NCBI GenBank assembly: GCA_034770075.1
Contig: CM068382.1
Location: 10,558,685 to 10,622,684, forward strand
DNA from: Aralia elata
Taxonomy: Eukaryota; Streptophyta; Magnoliopsida; Apiales; Araliaceae
DNA: 64,000 bases
Direction: 5' to 3'
Below are positions 10,317 through 22,324 of this stretch, in pieces; position 1 is the first letter of the stretch, and every line of letters starts with the position of its first letter. A program made the translations under genes and the position numbers. Under the pieces are notes generated by a model, which did no database searches, was not told the DNA's origin, and saw only the letters and a program-made list of their open reading frames with translations.

Positions 10317-12719
10317 AGAGACTAACCCAATTAATACTCACAAGAGGAATATAATTTGGTCATGTTCTCAATTTAAGTGTAATCATCCTAACCTGCCCCA
10401 TTACCATCCCCATAACCCACTGCTGCTAGTCAATTGTCACGTTTCTCGGTTTCTGAACTTGGCCTTTAGCCTCTCCAGAGGTAGAAATTACCATGTTTTG
10501 GAAAATGGTGTTATATCATATGGAGTATAATTGGAGGCCCACAAAACATAAATATCCACACCGACAAAAGAGTCCATATCAATAATTAATAAGCTATTAT
10601 CTATTAATTTAAATCAATTTAGTTGATCATTTCAAAAATAATTTAATTATTAATTTATAATTCTTAAATACAAATTATATTATTGTAATAATATATGTTT
10701 AAATTCAATGAATATATTTATAATTTGATATTTATATATACATGTATGTATAAATTTCACAATAAAACAAAAAAAAAAGTCATAAAAAATATTAATATCA
10801 TTTACATATATATATATATAAAATAATCTAAAAGAGAAACTTATAATTGAATTAATTTGATAAACAAAAAATATATAAAAAAAGATAGTTCGTGTCTCGC
10901 ACGAGTTCCAAACTTGTTAAATATAAAAACGCATTTGAAGATGTTATATATCCTGAATTGACTCGTAATAATTTTATAATTTTACCAAATTATTTTGGTT
11001 GATCACGAGTCAATCCCGAATAATTATTATGTTGGTTTTTAAAGAATTTTATTCATGCAATGTATATATTTATTTATACTAAAAATCTCTTTAGATACAG
11101 TGTATATATCATTTCTAAAGTCTTACACGCATGTATGTATAAAATATATATCATAATTTGATTTACATGTGTATATATGCTTTACAAATATTTATAAAAT
11201 AATATGAAAATATAATTAATAATTTTCTTTACGTTATATAAATAAAATATGTCATTTTTAAAATTAGTCCGTGCTCTGTACGAGTTATCAATTTAATAAA
11301 TTAATTCAATAATATAAATATAAATTGAGGTTCAAATCAATAAGAAAAAAAATGATTTAAGCCTAAATGGATTAGAAAGAATGATCTGAATGCATCTTGT
11401 GGAATACTGCCTTTTTCATGCAATTCCTTGGAATTGTGGTTGTGTGATTTGTTACTGAGGGTAATAGTTCGGTTGGTCGACTATTGCTTGTTCTTGCTGT
11501 TATGCGATAATATTGTCCCGAGTCTTATTATATATTACGATAAATTTGTATTAAATTATAATTACAAAATATATTAATACATGAGATTAGATAGAATTAT
11601 AAGAGGATCCCATTAGTTACCTATTTTTTCCAAAAAATAAAATTACTAATACTTATCTACTATTAAAAAATAGATGTAAACATTCACAATATTATTGTTA
11701 TCAATGTATTAATATAGTTTTTGACATTCTACGCCCTACAGCTCATTTAATGTGGATTGCAGGATGTTAGGTTTTCACTTTTCCTGTTGGCCACTTACTC
11801 TTGAACAAATAGTCACTACTGATCTGGTTCAGAACTTCTGGTGAAGTGGTGCGGTAAAATAATGGGTTGTGAAGGTTTATTTTGTTCTGAAATTTTGGTC
11901 AACTTATTGCATATACTAAAATTTGGATCCTCCAAAAAAAAAAGGAGGGGGTAATAAAAAGAAAAATGGAAGATGTCTTGTTGGAATCGTTTCAGTGGAC
12001 TCCAACTGAACTCTAACTTGTTGGAATCCATTGGATAAAATGAAAGGATATTGAGGGACATTAACTTAATAAAATGGAATGATGCACAAGATTAGAGAGA
12101 CCCTTGTGCAAGTAGGGCAAACACTGAGTGACCTCATGATATTCAAAGTGATCAAACACTAACCGAGTGAACTCATGATGATATTCAAAGTGATCACCAA
12201 TCTTGAAACTATTTCCTTTGATTCTCCATTTTTATCCTAAAATAATTAATTGAATTGCATTTTAGACGATGCCATTGAAATAGCCTTTCTGGCTATATTT
12301 TCTGTTACTCCATCCATTTCATAAAGTATTCAACCTGGTTTAACAACAACTACTTAATATTAAGAGGATTCTATCCCCTAACCCATACGTGTTTCTGCAT
12401 ATCTTACTAAGGCTAAAATTTACAATCTAATCGTATCAACTTGGGTCATCTTGATATCTATTCAAAAGATCATGACTATTGCTACTACTGGTAGTAGAGT
12501 TAAGTCTTGTACACCAATTAAATCACATGTTCTAGGGTTGGACTGGGTACTTATATTTTTTGGTAATTAACTAGGTATTTATATTTATGACCATTATACT
12601 CAACAATGATCCAAAGATGGCCCTTAAAATCTCTGAATCATTTTACAAGATTGCATTTGTAAGCATGAAAGAGTTATTTAGCTTTATTCTTTTCATTCTT
12701 TTGCTGTTGTGCACAAACC
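10317..12719. other. Intergenic DNA without a supported gene
   Basis: The stretch is AT-rich with short microsatellites. No reading frame above 81 codons resembles a protein. A weak Stowaway-like start (CTCCATCCATTTCATAAAG) appears near 12309 without a matching right end. Confidence 0.4.
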
Positions 12720-12737
12720 GGGGGGGGGGGGGGGGGG
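12720..12737. repeat. Run of 18 G
   Basis: A homopolymer of 18 guanines stands in otherwise AT-rich DNA. Its length should be treated as uncertain because such runs are error-prone in sequencing. Confidence 0.9.
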
Positions 12738-12987
12738 CAAAACTAATTAGTTATTCGTTCAATTAAGTTGAAGAGAACCAAACAAGCAAGAAAACCAGAA
12801 AGTAAACATAGCGGCATTTATAAGCATCGTACTTCAATGCGTATTTCAAGTAGAAATTTATGAACAGAACTGTAGACTCACCTTACAATCTCTGTCTGTA
12901 TATCCAGTCTCATCATAAATGAAAATTAAATAAGAAAAATTATGAACTACCTAGATGAATCAATGGCTGACTTTATAGCACAAGAAA

Positions 12988-13085
12988 GGTTTTGTATGCG
13001 GGAGAAATGATGCCGGCATCCAAGCCGAATCTCTCCGGCACTGGAGCATGGATGTCGGCGTCATCTCTCCTGCGTAGAAAACCTT
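12988..13085 (-). ncRNA. MIR4376: microRNA precursor, miR4376/miR391 type (locus 1)
   Basis: On the minus strand the 5' arm holds a 21-nt sequence at 13056-13076 beginning TACGCAGGAGAGATGACGCC. This matches the miR4376/miR391 family as I know it (TACGCAGGAGAGATGA...), related to miR390. Its arm (13083-13050) pairs with 13020-12988 over 34 positions with only 5 mismatches and no bulge, enclosing a loop of about 29 nt. That meets usual plant MIRNA criteria. The family regulates ACA10-type Ca2+-ATPase mRNA in tomato and relatives. Expression cannot be seen from sequence. The same mature core recurs at 28489-28509. No clear TATA box lies just upstream on the minus strand. Confidence 0.87.
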
Positions 13086-13099
13086 TTCGTGCTTTTTCC

Positions 13100-13586
13100 T
13101 CTTCACTAAATTGTGCATACTTTCTTCTTATGGAGATGGTTTAGTTGCACGTCCAAAAGCCATATGAGGTCTTCTTAATTGGTATGGAGCCTAAAAGGCA
13201 CATTATCACTACAGTCACTTGATGGTCTTCTGTTGCAGTCTTAATTGTTTTTGGTTAAACCGTACTACCGAGTGGGTCCTGCGTTGTAATACCCCAATTT
13301 CATATTAAAATATATAGGATAATTTAATATGTAGATCATGTTTCAAGCCATAATCAACGGTATTTTTAATCTTATTATATTATAATTTGACTCGGACTTA
13401 AATTATTGTATATGATATCAAAAGTGACTCACAAAAATTCAGGTAGAGTCATCAGATCAGATTGTTCAAGGTAGTGACACGAAAATGGCTGCTACTATAT
13501 CCGGCAACGAACATAGCATTTGCCGGAGTACTCCCGAAAGAAATAGTTGTTACTTATATACATACAATTGTTAATTGAATTCATCA
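13100..13586. other. Spacer between MIR locus 1 and the 11.5-kb MULE
   Basis: This holds the upstream region of MIR locus 1, including AAACCATCTCC on the minus strand, also found in similar form upstream of locus 2. Near 13284 the sequence TGTAATACCCCAATTTC resembles the start of long LTRs such as the one at 43657, but no matching end is seen. No gene is evident. Confidence 0.4.
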
Positions 13587-13595
13587 AAGTTTATT

Positions 13596-13934
13596 GGGGA
13601 ATGATCCACAGAATACGTTAGTTACGGACACTGTTTCGGCTAACTGTGATCCAGCCGTCCAAAATAAGATCGTATGGTTGTGGGAGGGCACGACCGCTAC
13701 TCGGAGTAGCGGCCAGAGATTAATTAATTCATTTTTTATGCTGGCCGCTAGCTCCCTCTAGCGACCAGCATAAAAAATGAATTAAGCGCGAGAGGTGTTG
13801 TGGAGATTTAACCTGGCCGCTAGAGGGAGTAGCGGCCAGTCAAAACGGCAGCGTTTTGACTGGCCGCTACTCCCTCTAGCGGCCAGGCAATTAAATTGGA
13901 TTGAAGCCTGGCCGCTACTCCCTCTAGCGGCCAG
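13596..13934. repeat. Left terminal inverted repeat with hairpin modules
   Basis: It matches the right end 24715-25126 in reverse complement. Hairpin modules of the form TGGCCGCTA-7 nt-TAGCGGCCA lie at about 13692-13716, 13741-13769, 13813-13839, 13860-13886 and 13908-13934. The pair at 13813-13886 is joined by a second palindrome, TCAAAACGGCAGCGTTTTGA. Relative to the right end, the module at 13741 looks like the fusion of two modules after loss of the intervening 40-50 bases. Confidence 0.93.
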
Positions 13935-14157
13935 ATTAAATCTCCATAATACCATCGCGCTTAAATCATTTAGGGTTAGCTGCTACCTTTGTTTCAACCG
14001 ACTCAATTTCAACCAATTAATCAACCCCTTTAGCATGGTACACTGATATAACATAATAATAGGGAACATGAAAAATATCTTAATCAGTAGTACAATACAA
14101 ACATTTCAAAGTTTACCTACATTACATCTCCATAGACATTCTAAATAAACACATACA

Positions 14158-16500
14158 TTAATTATCTTTAGGTTCAGGAAGCCCTAACACTCTATAATGA
14201 TTGCGCTTGTCATGGTTAGTTTCGAATCCACATATCGCACATTTTCGGTGAGGCTTACTACCCAATACTTTTTCAATGGCACTTTTTAATCTGGATTGTT
14301 TTTTCCGACCCTTTGTTTGAGAAGCAATTGGTGGCAAATACTCTTGTTCTTCCTCTTGAACCTCATCATCCGCATCATCATCCTCCAATCCCATTTCCCG
14401 AGCTGCACCTTCGTCCACGCGATCATTCTCATCGTCTAGTATGTCGGTAATATTCTCATCCGGGTCAAATTGATCAACAAGGGCTTTTTCTCGAGCATTT
14501 TGCTTTAGTATTGCCTTGTAACCTCGAAATGAGCAAGCAACTTTACTAGCTAACTCTTGAAAATCACTCATCAAATGATTGTACCGCATCCCTTGATTTT
14601 GTTCAAAGTCAGCAGTCATTGGAAAAACCATGTCTTGTTCACCATTACTCTTGTTAGCATCCCTTGTCCACCGAGGAACGATCATGTCATCAGGTATTTT
14701 TGAAATACTCTTAAAGCTAAAGTATCTCAATATGTGCCTGCAAATCTGACCAGAATGTGAGAACATTTGACAAGTACATTTTATCGAGCCCTCATGACGA
14801 TTAATAACAACTTGTCGATATCTACGACTATTTTCGATTGCATCCGACCGGTACACTGCATAGACCTTTGTATCAATATTGCACAACTCACTGACTTTGT
14901 TGATGTTGTACATTAGAGAATCCACGAGCTCCTTTTGAAAACGTCTAAATATCTCTTTTGTATAACATTCAGCAACATGCACTTCCAACGATGATCCTAA
15001 TACCATACTACGTTTCCGATGTTTTGTTACGTAGTCGGCCTTTCTCTCTCTGATGAATTGTTTCTCAATAGCCTTCTGAGTCTTGACTACAAAATCTTTC
15101 ATGCCTGTTGAAGCATTCACATATAAATCAAAAAAATTATTCATACCTTCGCTTCTTCCGGTGGTTGTCATTCCCGCAGCGAAATACCTCTTTGTATATG
15201 CTCCTATCCATTTATCCTTCACATCATACAAACTTATGAGCCATTCATTTTGATACAAATCATAATCTCTCATAAAGTTTTCCCAACGCTCTTCAAACTC
15301 GTCAATGGACAATGAATTATACACACAATTGTTGAAAGAATCTTTAAACGATGGGTGTTTCGCATAAACATGATGCAATTTTTCTGGGAATTTATTGCTA
15401 ATATGCCAAGAACACAATAAATGATGAGTGGATGGGAGTACCCTACCAATAACATTGCTCATGGCTTTATCTTGGTCAGTGATGATGGTTACAGGAGCCT
15501 TGTAGTCCATTGCTTCGAGCCACGTCTCTAAGACCCAAACAAAAGTTTCTTCTGTCTCATCCCGTAACAGTGCAAATCCAAATAAAACAGAGTGATAATG
15601 GTGGTTGACCCCGGTAAATGGAACAAATGGCATATTATACCTATTTGTCCTATACGTAGTGTCAAATGTAATCACGTCTCCAAAACGTTGATACATATAT
15701 CTTGAACGAGCGTCTACCCACAAAATACATTCTATGCGATTGTCTTGGCTAGATTTGACCCGGAAAAAGAATTTACTTGCACTGCTGGAACCAAATTTTT
15801 TCAAATATGTGACTGCAGCCTGTGCATCATTTTCATCCTCCGAGTCACGCCTTAAATCCCTCACTATATTACGAACATCCTTGTCACTAAAACCTACATT
15901 TTGCATACCTCCACCCATTGTGCTCAAAACATTCATCATCCTACTTGGTCCAATACCCGCCTTATTTAATGTGTCAATTAATTTTCTCGTCACTGGCGTA
16001 ATATGTCTATGTGTCTCAATCAAATCTACTTTGGTATGTGTCACTAAATGATGATTGTGATCCAACTCAATAATCGAAATATGCCAATTATCTTCTTTCT
16101 TACCGTGAACAACATACATTCTAGCTTTGCATAATGTGCGGCCTACTGAGTCTCGTCGTCTTGTTTTCATCTCATTATCACATTCATCATTTAATGAACT
16201 TTGTACACCCGTTGGTCTACCAACTTTTTTACATACATACAACCTGGACGTCAGATCATTACTGTGAGCATGTTTACGACTCGTAGCAATCCTAATCTCA
16301 AATCCATTTTTTTGGGCATATGATCTATAAAAAATTTCAGCTTCTTCCAAATTAGAAAACACTTGACCAACATAAGGAATCATTACCTCTTTACTACTTT
16401 CAGCATCATTAACATACTCCGATTCATTTCTACGATCTAAACTACCAATAGATTCAGAAGAACTAGATAAAAATATTTTTGTAGCAGGCATGAAATCCAT
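14158..16500 (-). CDS. FAR1/FHY3-related MULE transposase
   Basis: This is the transposase of the surrounding Mutator-like element: it would bind the terminal repeats and cut and join DNA in the nucleus. The frame is 780 codons and uninterrupted from ATG at 16500. In order: a FAR1-type DNA-binding region (about 48-155), a spacer, the MULE transposase core (about 275-372) with candidate catalytic D280 (FDTTY) and D342 (ITDQDKAM) and the C-x2-H signature LCSWHI at 362-367, a SWIM zinc finger (C575-x-C577-x9-C587-x-H589), an acidic stretch (680-720), and a C-terminal CxxC...H...H cluster (C754, C757, H763, H768) that may bind zinc. The third catalytic acid is probably one of the glutamates near 402-407. 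Hairpin modules 230-530 bases upstream may be its own binding sites. Domesticated FHY3/FAR1 genes share this layout, but here the TIRs and target duplication show a transposon. Confidence 0.95.
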   Translation of the reverse strand: MDFMPATKIFLSSSSESIGSLDRRNESEYVNDAESSKEVMIPYVGQVFSNLEEAEIFYRSYAQKNGFEIRIATSRKHAHSNDLTSRLYVCKKVGRPTGVQSSLNDECDNEMKTRRRDSVGRTLCKARMYVVHGKKEDNWHISIIELDHNHHLVTHTKVDLIETHRHITPVTRKLIDTLNKAGIGPSRMMNVLSTMGGGMQNVGFSDKDVRNIVRDLRRDSEDENDAQAAVTYLKKFGSSSASKFFFRVKSSQDNRIECILWVDARSRYMYQRFGDVITFDTTYRTNRYNMPFVPFTGVNHHYHSVLFGFALLRDETEETFVWVLETWLEAMDYKAPVTIITDQDKAMSNVIGRVLPSTHHLLCSWHISNKFPEKLHHVYAKHPSFKDSFNNCVYNSLSIDEFEERWENFMRDYDLYQNEWLISLYDVKDKWIGAYTKRYFAAGMTTTGRSEGMNNFFDLYVNASTGMKDFVVKTQKAIEKQFIRERKADYVTKHRKRSMVLGSSLEVHVAECYTKEIFRRFQKELVDSLMYNINKVSELCNIDTKVYAVYRSDAIENSRRYRQVVINRHEGSIKCTCQMFSHSGQICRHILRYFSFKSISKIPDDMIVPRWTRDANKSNGEQDMVFPMTADFEQNQGMRYNHLMSDFQELASKVACSFRGYKAILKQNAREKALVDQFDPDENITDILDDENDRVDEGAAREMGLEDDDADDEVQEEEQEYLPPIASQTKGRKKQSRLKSAIEKVLGSKPHRKCAICGFETNHDKRNHYRVLGLPEPKDN

Positions 16501-16649
16501 TAATAAAGACTTACCGAAATTTGATTACACGAACAAGTGATTTCTTCTAATCTCACCACAAGCAAATAATCTCCGAAGCTCAATTTTCTGCAGTTGTTTA
16601 GCACAAGGCGGCGAATGGAGTAAAATGATAGGTATAAAAGTTACATTGT

Positions 16650-17027
16650 CTGGCCGGTACTAGCTCCTACGGCCTGGACAAATTCCCAAAATGCCCTTAA
16701 AATTAATTTAAAATGTTTTTTATACTGGCCGCTAGAGGGAGTAGCGGCCAGTCAAAACGGTGCCGTTTTGACCGGCCGCTACTCCCTCTAGCGGTCAGTA
16801 TAAAAAATATTTTAAATTAATTAATATACTGGCCGCTAGAGGGAGTAGCGGCCAGTCAAAACGCACCGTTTTGACTTGCCGCTACTCGCTCTAGCGGCCA
16901 GTATACAGAGACTGGGAATTCAATTAATTTTCTTGACTGGCCGCTAGAGGGAGTAGCGGCCAGTATACAGAGACTTTGGGAAATTATTTAATTTTCTTAA
17001 CTGGCCGCTACTCCCTCTAGCGGCCAG
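16650..17027. repeat. Internal cluster of TGGCCGCTA hairpin modules upstream of the transposase
   Basis: At least six modules with arms TGGCCGCTA/TAGCGGCCA and spacers GAGGGAG or CTCCCTC lie at about 16725-16751, 16772-16798, 16831-16858, 16876-16902, 16936-16963 and 17000-17027. A weaker one is at 16650-16680. Two pairs are joined by TCAAAACGG/CCGTTTTGA palindromes. The segment TATACAGAGACT follows three of them. These are the same modules as in the terminal repeats, but here they lie between the protease end (17262) and the transposase start (16500). They may be promoter-proximal binding sites for the transposase. This role is inference. Confidence 0.9.
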
Positions 17028-18198
17028 TATACAGAGACTTTTGGACCATCCCCAATACATAATGCCTATTTTCTTGTTCAATACCAACAATACACAATAA
17101 AATTGAGCAAACGTTTACAATACCAAATTAACCAACAAACACAAATTAGCTTAAACTAAATTAAATTAGCATAAACCGATAATAAAAATCCATATAATCC
17201 AACATATAACATTCATGGTGCAAATTAATTAGAGTACATGTGCAAAAGTCAAATCGACACACTACATTACTGCCCCCGCTGGTATATCTCTAGCTTTACA
17301 TTTGAACAATTCATAAGCTATTCTATACCTAAAGACCGATATATCATCCGCTGACCATTGTTCATTGCTCAGGTCTATATTGCCCCGCACGAGGTAGTCG
17401 ACATACTTGTAAACAAATATCCCGCAATCGTAATGATTATCCTATACGGGTCGACTCTTTGAACTCTGGACCTTTGGGGGTGTACGTGTCCAATCACCGA
17501 ACGGGTTACCCATTCGCAATATCAACGGTATCAATTGTACCTATAATAACAACAACGTCATGAAAATGTACATATATATCGGGGAAAACTAAACGATTGT
17601 ATTGAAAAATTTAAATGTGTGACGTACCGCGACATCGACGTAGTCCTTGTACATTTCAGTGAGCTTTATGTAGGGTGTGTCATTATATAGCGGGTCGAGA
17701 ATAGAAACCTTCCATGCTGAAACCACAAAGGTTAACAGTATGAAATGACTGTTTGCAGGGACACATATAGGCATGAAGATAAAGTCGCACTCATGCAATG
17801 GGGGTCCCGCTTGAGGCGTAACATATGACTGGCAGAAACTATCTCCACGAATTTGGTCCCCAGTAGACAAGACACCTTTCCCCAAATGCATGAAGTAGGA
17901 GGGCATGAAGCCAAATTTGGCCCATCTCTTTATCCCCTCGCGCTGATATTTGTCTTCACGATCCCGCAAAAGACACATATACGCATCCATCACTGTCTCG
18001 TATAGCCAAATTCTGGGTCGCAAAGAATTCATCTCTTCGTGACCCAACGTGTACCATTGCTGGGGGTGCTCGATGGGAAATAATGTTGGATTCGCCAGCG
18101 ATGAGTTGAAGAAGTTCTCGTTGATAAATCCAATCTTGTGCCCACAGAGTCTTTTTGTGATAGAGTCTTTAGGTCCATATTCTTCTAGTGCAACATCA

Positions 18199-21100
18199 TG
18201 TGACGCCCCCAAATTCGGGTTTCCAAATACCCGGATCCGGTCATCACGATCCAACATAAACATCCACCTATAACAACATATGGTATCTAAAATGCGGAAT
18301 AAAATAAACATACGTTGTTCATTACAAGGTGTTACTAGTCCCAGAATACGATTAACCTTAAACATTTACACAATCCATACCCTAAATAGCTATCAGGGTT
18401 TAAATTACATTAACAGAATTTAACTAACACATGAATCTAAAGTCTGCTACAAGAAGTCTATCACTTCATCTTTTCTTTCCCTTTGTTCTTCCCTGACGTC
18501 TCGGGTTTAGCTGCAATGAAGTCATGATATAGCAAGGATGAGCAACGAGTTTGCCCAGCAAGTTTAAGGTGCAACAATAAAAATATATCATGATGAAAGG
18601 ATATTAAAGGGATTTCAAAAATAGAATAATCAGAAGCAAGAACATTAAATGCTTTTAGAACAATTGATAGTCAAATAGACTTTGAACGATAACTTCCAGA
18701 GGAGTCAATAGCTAGTTGACCCTCTGGTTACTGGCTACAGAATAACGTACTTGAGGGGATCAGCCTCGCGTACCCTATGTATATGCATAACATTTAATTC
18801 TGCTGTTTGTACCTTATATACGGTACGTGGGGTACTCCCCTATAAATAAAGGGGTGTTCATACAGTCTAAGAATCCTTACCATTGATTGGTTCGGATAGC
18901 TTTTATAAATTCTCACATAATTGTCTGACCGAACAAGGGTTCAGACTTAACCATGAATGGTTTATAAATTCCTGAATTTGAATATACGAATTTCAAATGC
19001 ACGAGTGCAAATGTCAATAAATATACAGATGTGGAATAATTTTAAAGTAATTAGACCACTTAAAGCGTACTCGGAAATAAGATTCAAGCTTAAAGAATAA
19101 CTTGCAACAATATATACCTTTTTGCACGAATTAAAAATAATGCATAAGGTTTAGAAATTTGCTCAATATAAAAGTTGAGTAAGATAGAACTTGCATTCAA
19201 TATACTGAAAGAATGAAGTTAGGGAACTTGCCTGTTTGCTCAGCTACAGATAAATTCTAGCTTTAATTAATTGATCTCGAGTGACCTATCATTGGATAAA
19301 GTCGGCTTATCAATTATTATAACATGATTGTATCTTGGCACGCTTTACTATACCATTTACCTAGCAAATAAGAATTCATCATCTATAATCAATCACCATT
19401 TAACATTAGTTAAACGGAAATTTATTAATGACCCTCAGCCATTATTTAAACAGATAATAATTAATCATGGTCACTATCATTTGAATACTCAATTTATTTC
19501 CTTTAATAGTATCTAGGTATGGTTTAACAATCCTTATAAAATAAATTTATTTTGGTTTTAAAAAAAAATAACGGAAGACCATTGATCAATTATTTAGTTG
19601 ATTTACTCTTAATTACCATTACCTTAGGGGTAATTTAGTAATTATTATACTTGTTCTTTATCCAACATTAATTAAGGTATAAATTTACACACACTTAATT
19701 ATTATTAAATATTAATAATCGCTAAGTGTTTATTATCTTTATTTAATAAGGCCCAAAAATAATTAACTTATTAATCTCCCTCATACTTAATCATCATTTC
19801 ATTGATGATTAAGTACTTACCATCCTTATTATTTCGTAACTTCATTTATACATAATTATTATTATTATTAAATAATAATTAAATACTTAGTACCTTTATT
19901 TATTATTTATTAATAAATAATTAATAATTAATTTATTAACTTTATTCATATTTAATTATTACTATTATTAAATAATATTTATTATCTTTATTTATTATCT
20001 ATTAATAAATAATAAATAATTATTTTATTAACTTTATTCATATTTAATTATTACTATTATTAAATAATATTTATTATCTTTATTTATTATCTATTAATAA
20101 ATAATAAATAATTATTTTATTAACTTTATTCATATCTAATTATTATTAAATAATAATTAAATATTTATTATCTTTATTTATTATCTATTAATAAATAATA
20201 AATAATTATTTTATTAACTAAATAATAACTACATATTTATTTCCTTTATTTATTAATTATTGTTAATTAATAAATAATTATTTACTCACTTTATTCATAC
20301 TTAATTATTATTTAGTATTAATTAAATAATAATTAAATATTTATCTTCTTTATTTATAAATAATTATTTCATTAATATTATTCATATTTAATTATTATTA
20401 AATAATAATTAAATATTTACTATCCTCATTTATTATTTATTGTCGAATAATAAATAATTATTTCATTGATTTATTGTTAGCAGTTTGCCTAATAGATCCC
20501 TTTCCAACAGCATGGTTGATTCCCAGTCAATATTACCAATCCTAGTGCAGAAAATTTTTCAAAGGAACCAAGTTACCAGAACCATCCCTTAAATCCAATA
20601 CAAAGAATTACAATATCCCAATACAGAGATAGAGTTCAATTCAATCCCAATACTCCAAATGAAATAACCCAATACAAGAAGCAAGTTAACCCAGTACAGA
20701 GAAGGTTTTGAACTGGATAGCATACCCAGATTTCCAAAAGAAAGAAAGACAGAACTAATTACCACTAACAGAGGAACATACTACCCAATGCCATGAATAT
20801 TTCAATACCAGATTTCCAGTTATATAACAACCCAAACAGTATAGTACCAAACTTATGACCCCAATAGAAAGATTCTAACTCAGTACTGATAATACTAGAG
20901 TATCCAGAATCCAATTTTCCCAAGCCAAATGGCAACAGAAATCACAGTAAAATAAAACAGAAAGTGACTACACATCCCACATTTGTTGCAGAGTTCTAAT
21001 ACAACACTATATCAATCTTGTAAATCCCAGATAGCACATATTATACTAATATCGTGTATCATGGTACAACCAACCAATTACAGGAAAATTTTCAAAGAAA

Positions 21101-22324
21101 CTAAATCCACTAAACTGGCAGCACCAATCTAAGTACGGGAGAAGGAATTAAGGAAGGAAAATTTATACCAAACCTAAAACTATCACAGTTCAGTATACCT
21201 TCGGGTGGTTCGACTTGCCGTCCTCCGTCGTCGTCCAAAATAGTCGACCCAGCCGAACATTCACACTGTATTCGAACCTCAAATTTTTATTCGAATTTGG
21301 CCTCACCAACACAGGGGAAAATCAGCAGCTTATTTTAGGGGTTTTGAAGGGTTCAATTTATAGCCATTCGTTTATCCAATTGGTCAGGTATTACCTCATT
21401 CAGCCAGTTAAGGACCATCGGTCGGAGGGAGGGGTTGTCCGGTCATTTCTATTGAGTCGATTGTGACGTCGCCGGTAGCCCTTGAGCCGTGTGCCCCCAC
21501 CGATCGCGTCACCAGATTTTCTGGAACCCTTGGTTCCTTTGATAACCGCTCCTGCCGTCGCTTGTTTGTCCGCCTCGAACCCTTGAATCGCCGCCGGTCG
21601 CTGCTTCCCACTGCTATCACCGGCGATTGACAGCCCCTGCTCCTTTCTCTCGTTCCTCGCTCGTCTGGCTCGACTGATTGATGGCTCGGGTCTAGCTAGG
21701 TTCGGCTATGACTACTCCCCTCTTCCCTTCGATTGACTGATTTGGGGGTTTTCACATTGGTTTATCTCTTTTAGATTTTCACCGGCAATTCCCCCATCAC
21801 CATGGGTTCAACCCGGCTGAGGAGAGAATTGGGCTCGGCCCAATCGGTTTAGGAGCAAATAATTGTTCAGTGCGCTTGGGTTGGGCCCAACTGAAGTAAA
21901 GAAATTGGGTCGGCCCAATTGGAAATAAAAATGGAAATTGGGTAGTTAAAATAGCCCAACTCATTATATTAAAAATTAATAATACTATGTTTCCAATGTT
22001 TGAAATAACTAATTAATTTACCTAATTATTTACAATATTTGTTTCCATAAAAATTTTTCCGTTCGAATTATTTAAATCCGATAATAGTAGAATTATTTAT
22101 TAATTTCCCCAATTTCTTGTCAATCAAATGTTAGGGTTGACTTATTAATTTATTCAACCTATTAGTGAGTCCTTATAAAGCACAGAAAATTATTAGCTCT
22201 TATGATTATATAATTAACTAATAATTATTACATGGATCCAATTAAATTCGTAAAAATATATAATAACTGAATTTTATTTATTAAAATAAATTCGATATAA
22301 TGATTAAAATTCCTGGACATTACA
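18199..22324 (+). mobile_element. 4.1-kb solo LTR (or LTR-like element) inside the protease gene
   Basis: It starts TGTGACGCCCCCAAATTCGG and ends GGACATTACA, so it has TG/CA ends. The target duplication CATCA is at 18194-18198 and 22325-22329. Its removal restores the coding frame of the host gene across the site. There is no gag-pol frame and no internal terminal repeats, so a solo LTR of a long-LTR retrotransposon is the simplest reading. The start resembles that of the element at 43657. The interior holds a long AT-rich minisatellite. Confidence 0.87.
19690..20470. repeat. AT-only minisatellite, unit about 90-94 bp
   Basis: The phrase TTATTAACTTTATTCATATT recurs at about 19931, 20025 and 20115. 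Between copies, TTATCTTTATTTATTATCTA and palindromic ATTAATAAATAATAAATAAT segments repeat. Degenerate copies extend on both sides. It is inside the solo LTR. Confidence 0.85.

Noticed and set aside
12720..12737. G18 run as a G-quadruplex control element
   Set aside because: It is an isolated homopolymer with no nearby gene start and uncertain length.
13692..17027. Hairpin arrays as a CRISPR-like or satellite array
   Set aside because: The modules are palindromes of a plant MULE terminal repeat, spacing is irregular and the host is a eukaryote.
17589..18365. 258-codon minus-strand frame taken as a single gene from its first ATG
   Set aside because: The first 55 codons lie in the inserted solo LTR. 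The real upstream coding piece is at 22330-22603, and a further exon lies at 17262-17540.
21408..21620. Arg-rich 70-codon minus-strand frame
   Set aside because: It lies in the GC-rich part of the solo LTR and has an antisense partner frame; it looks like chance.
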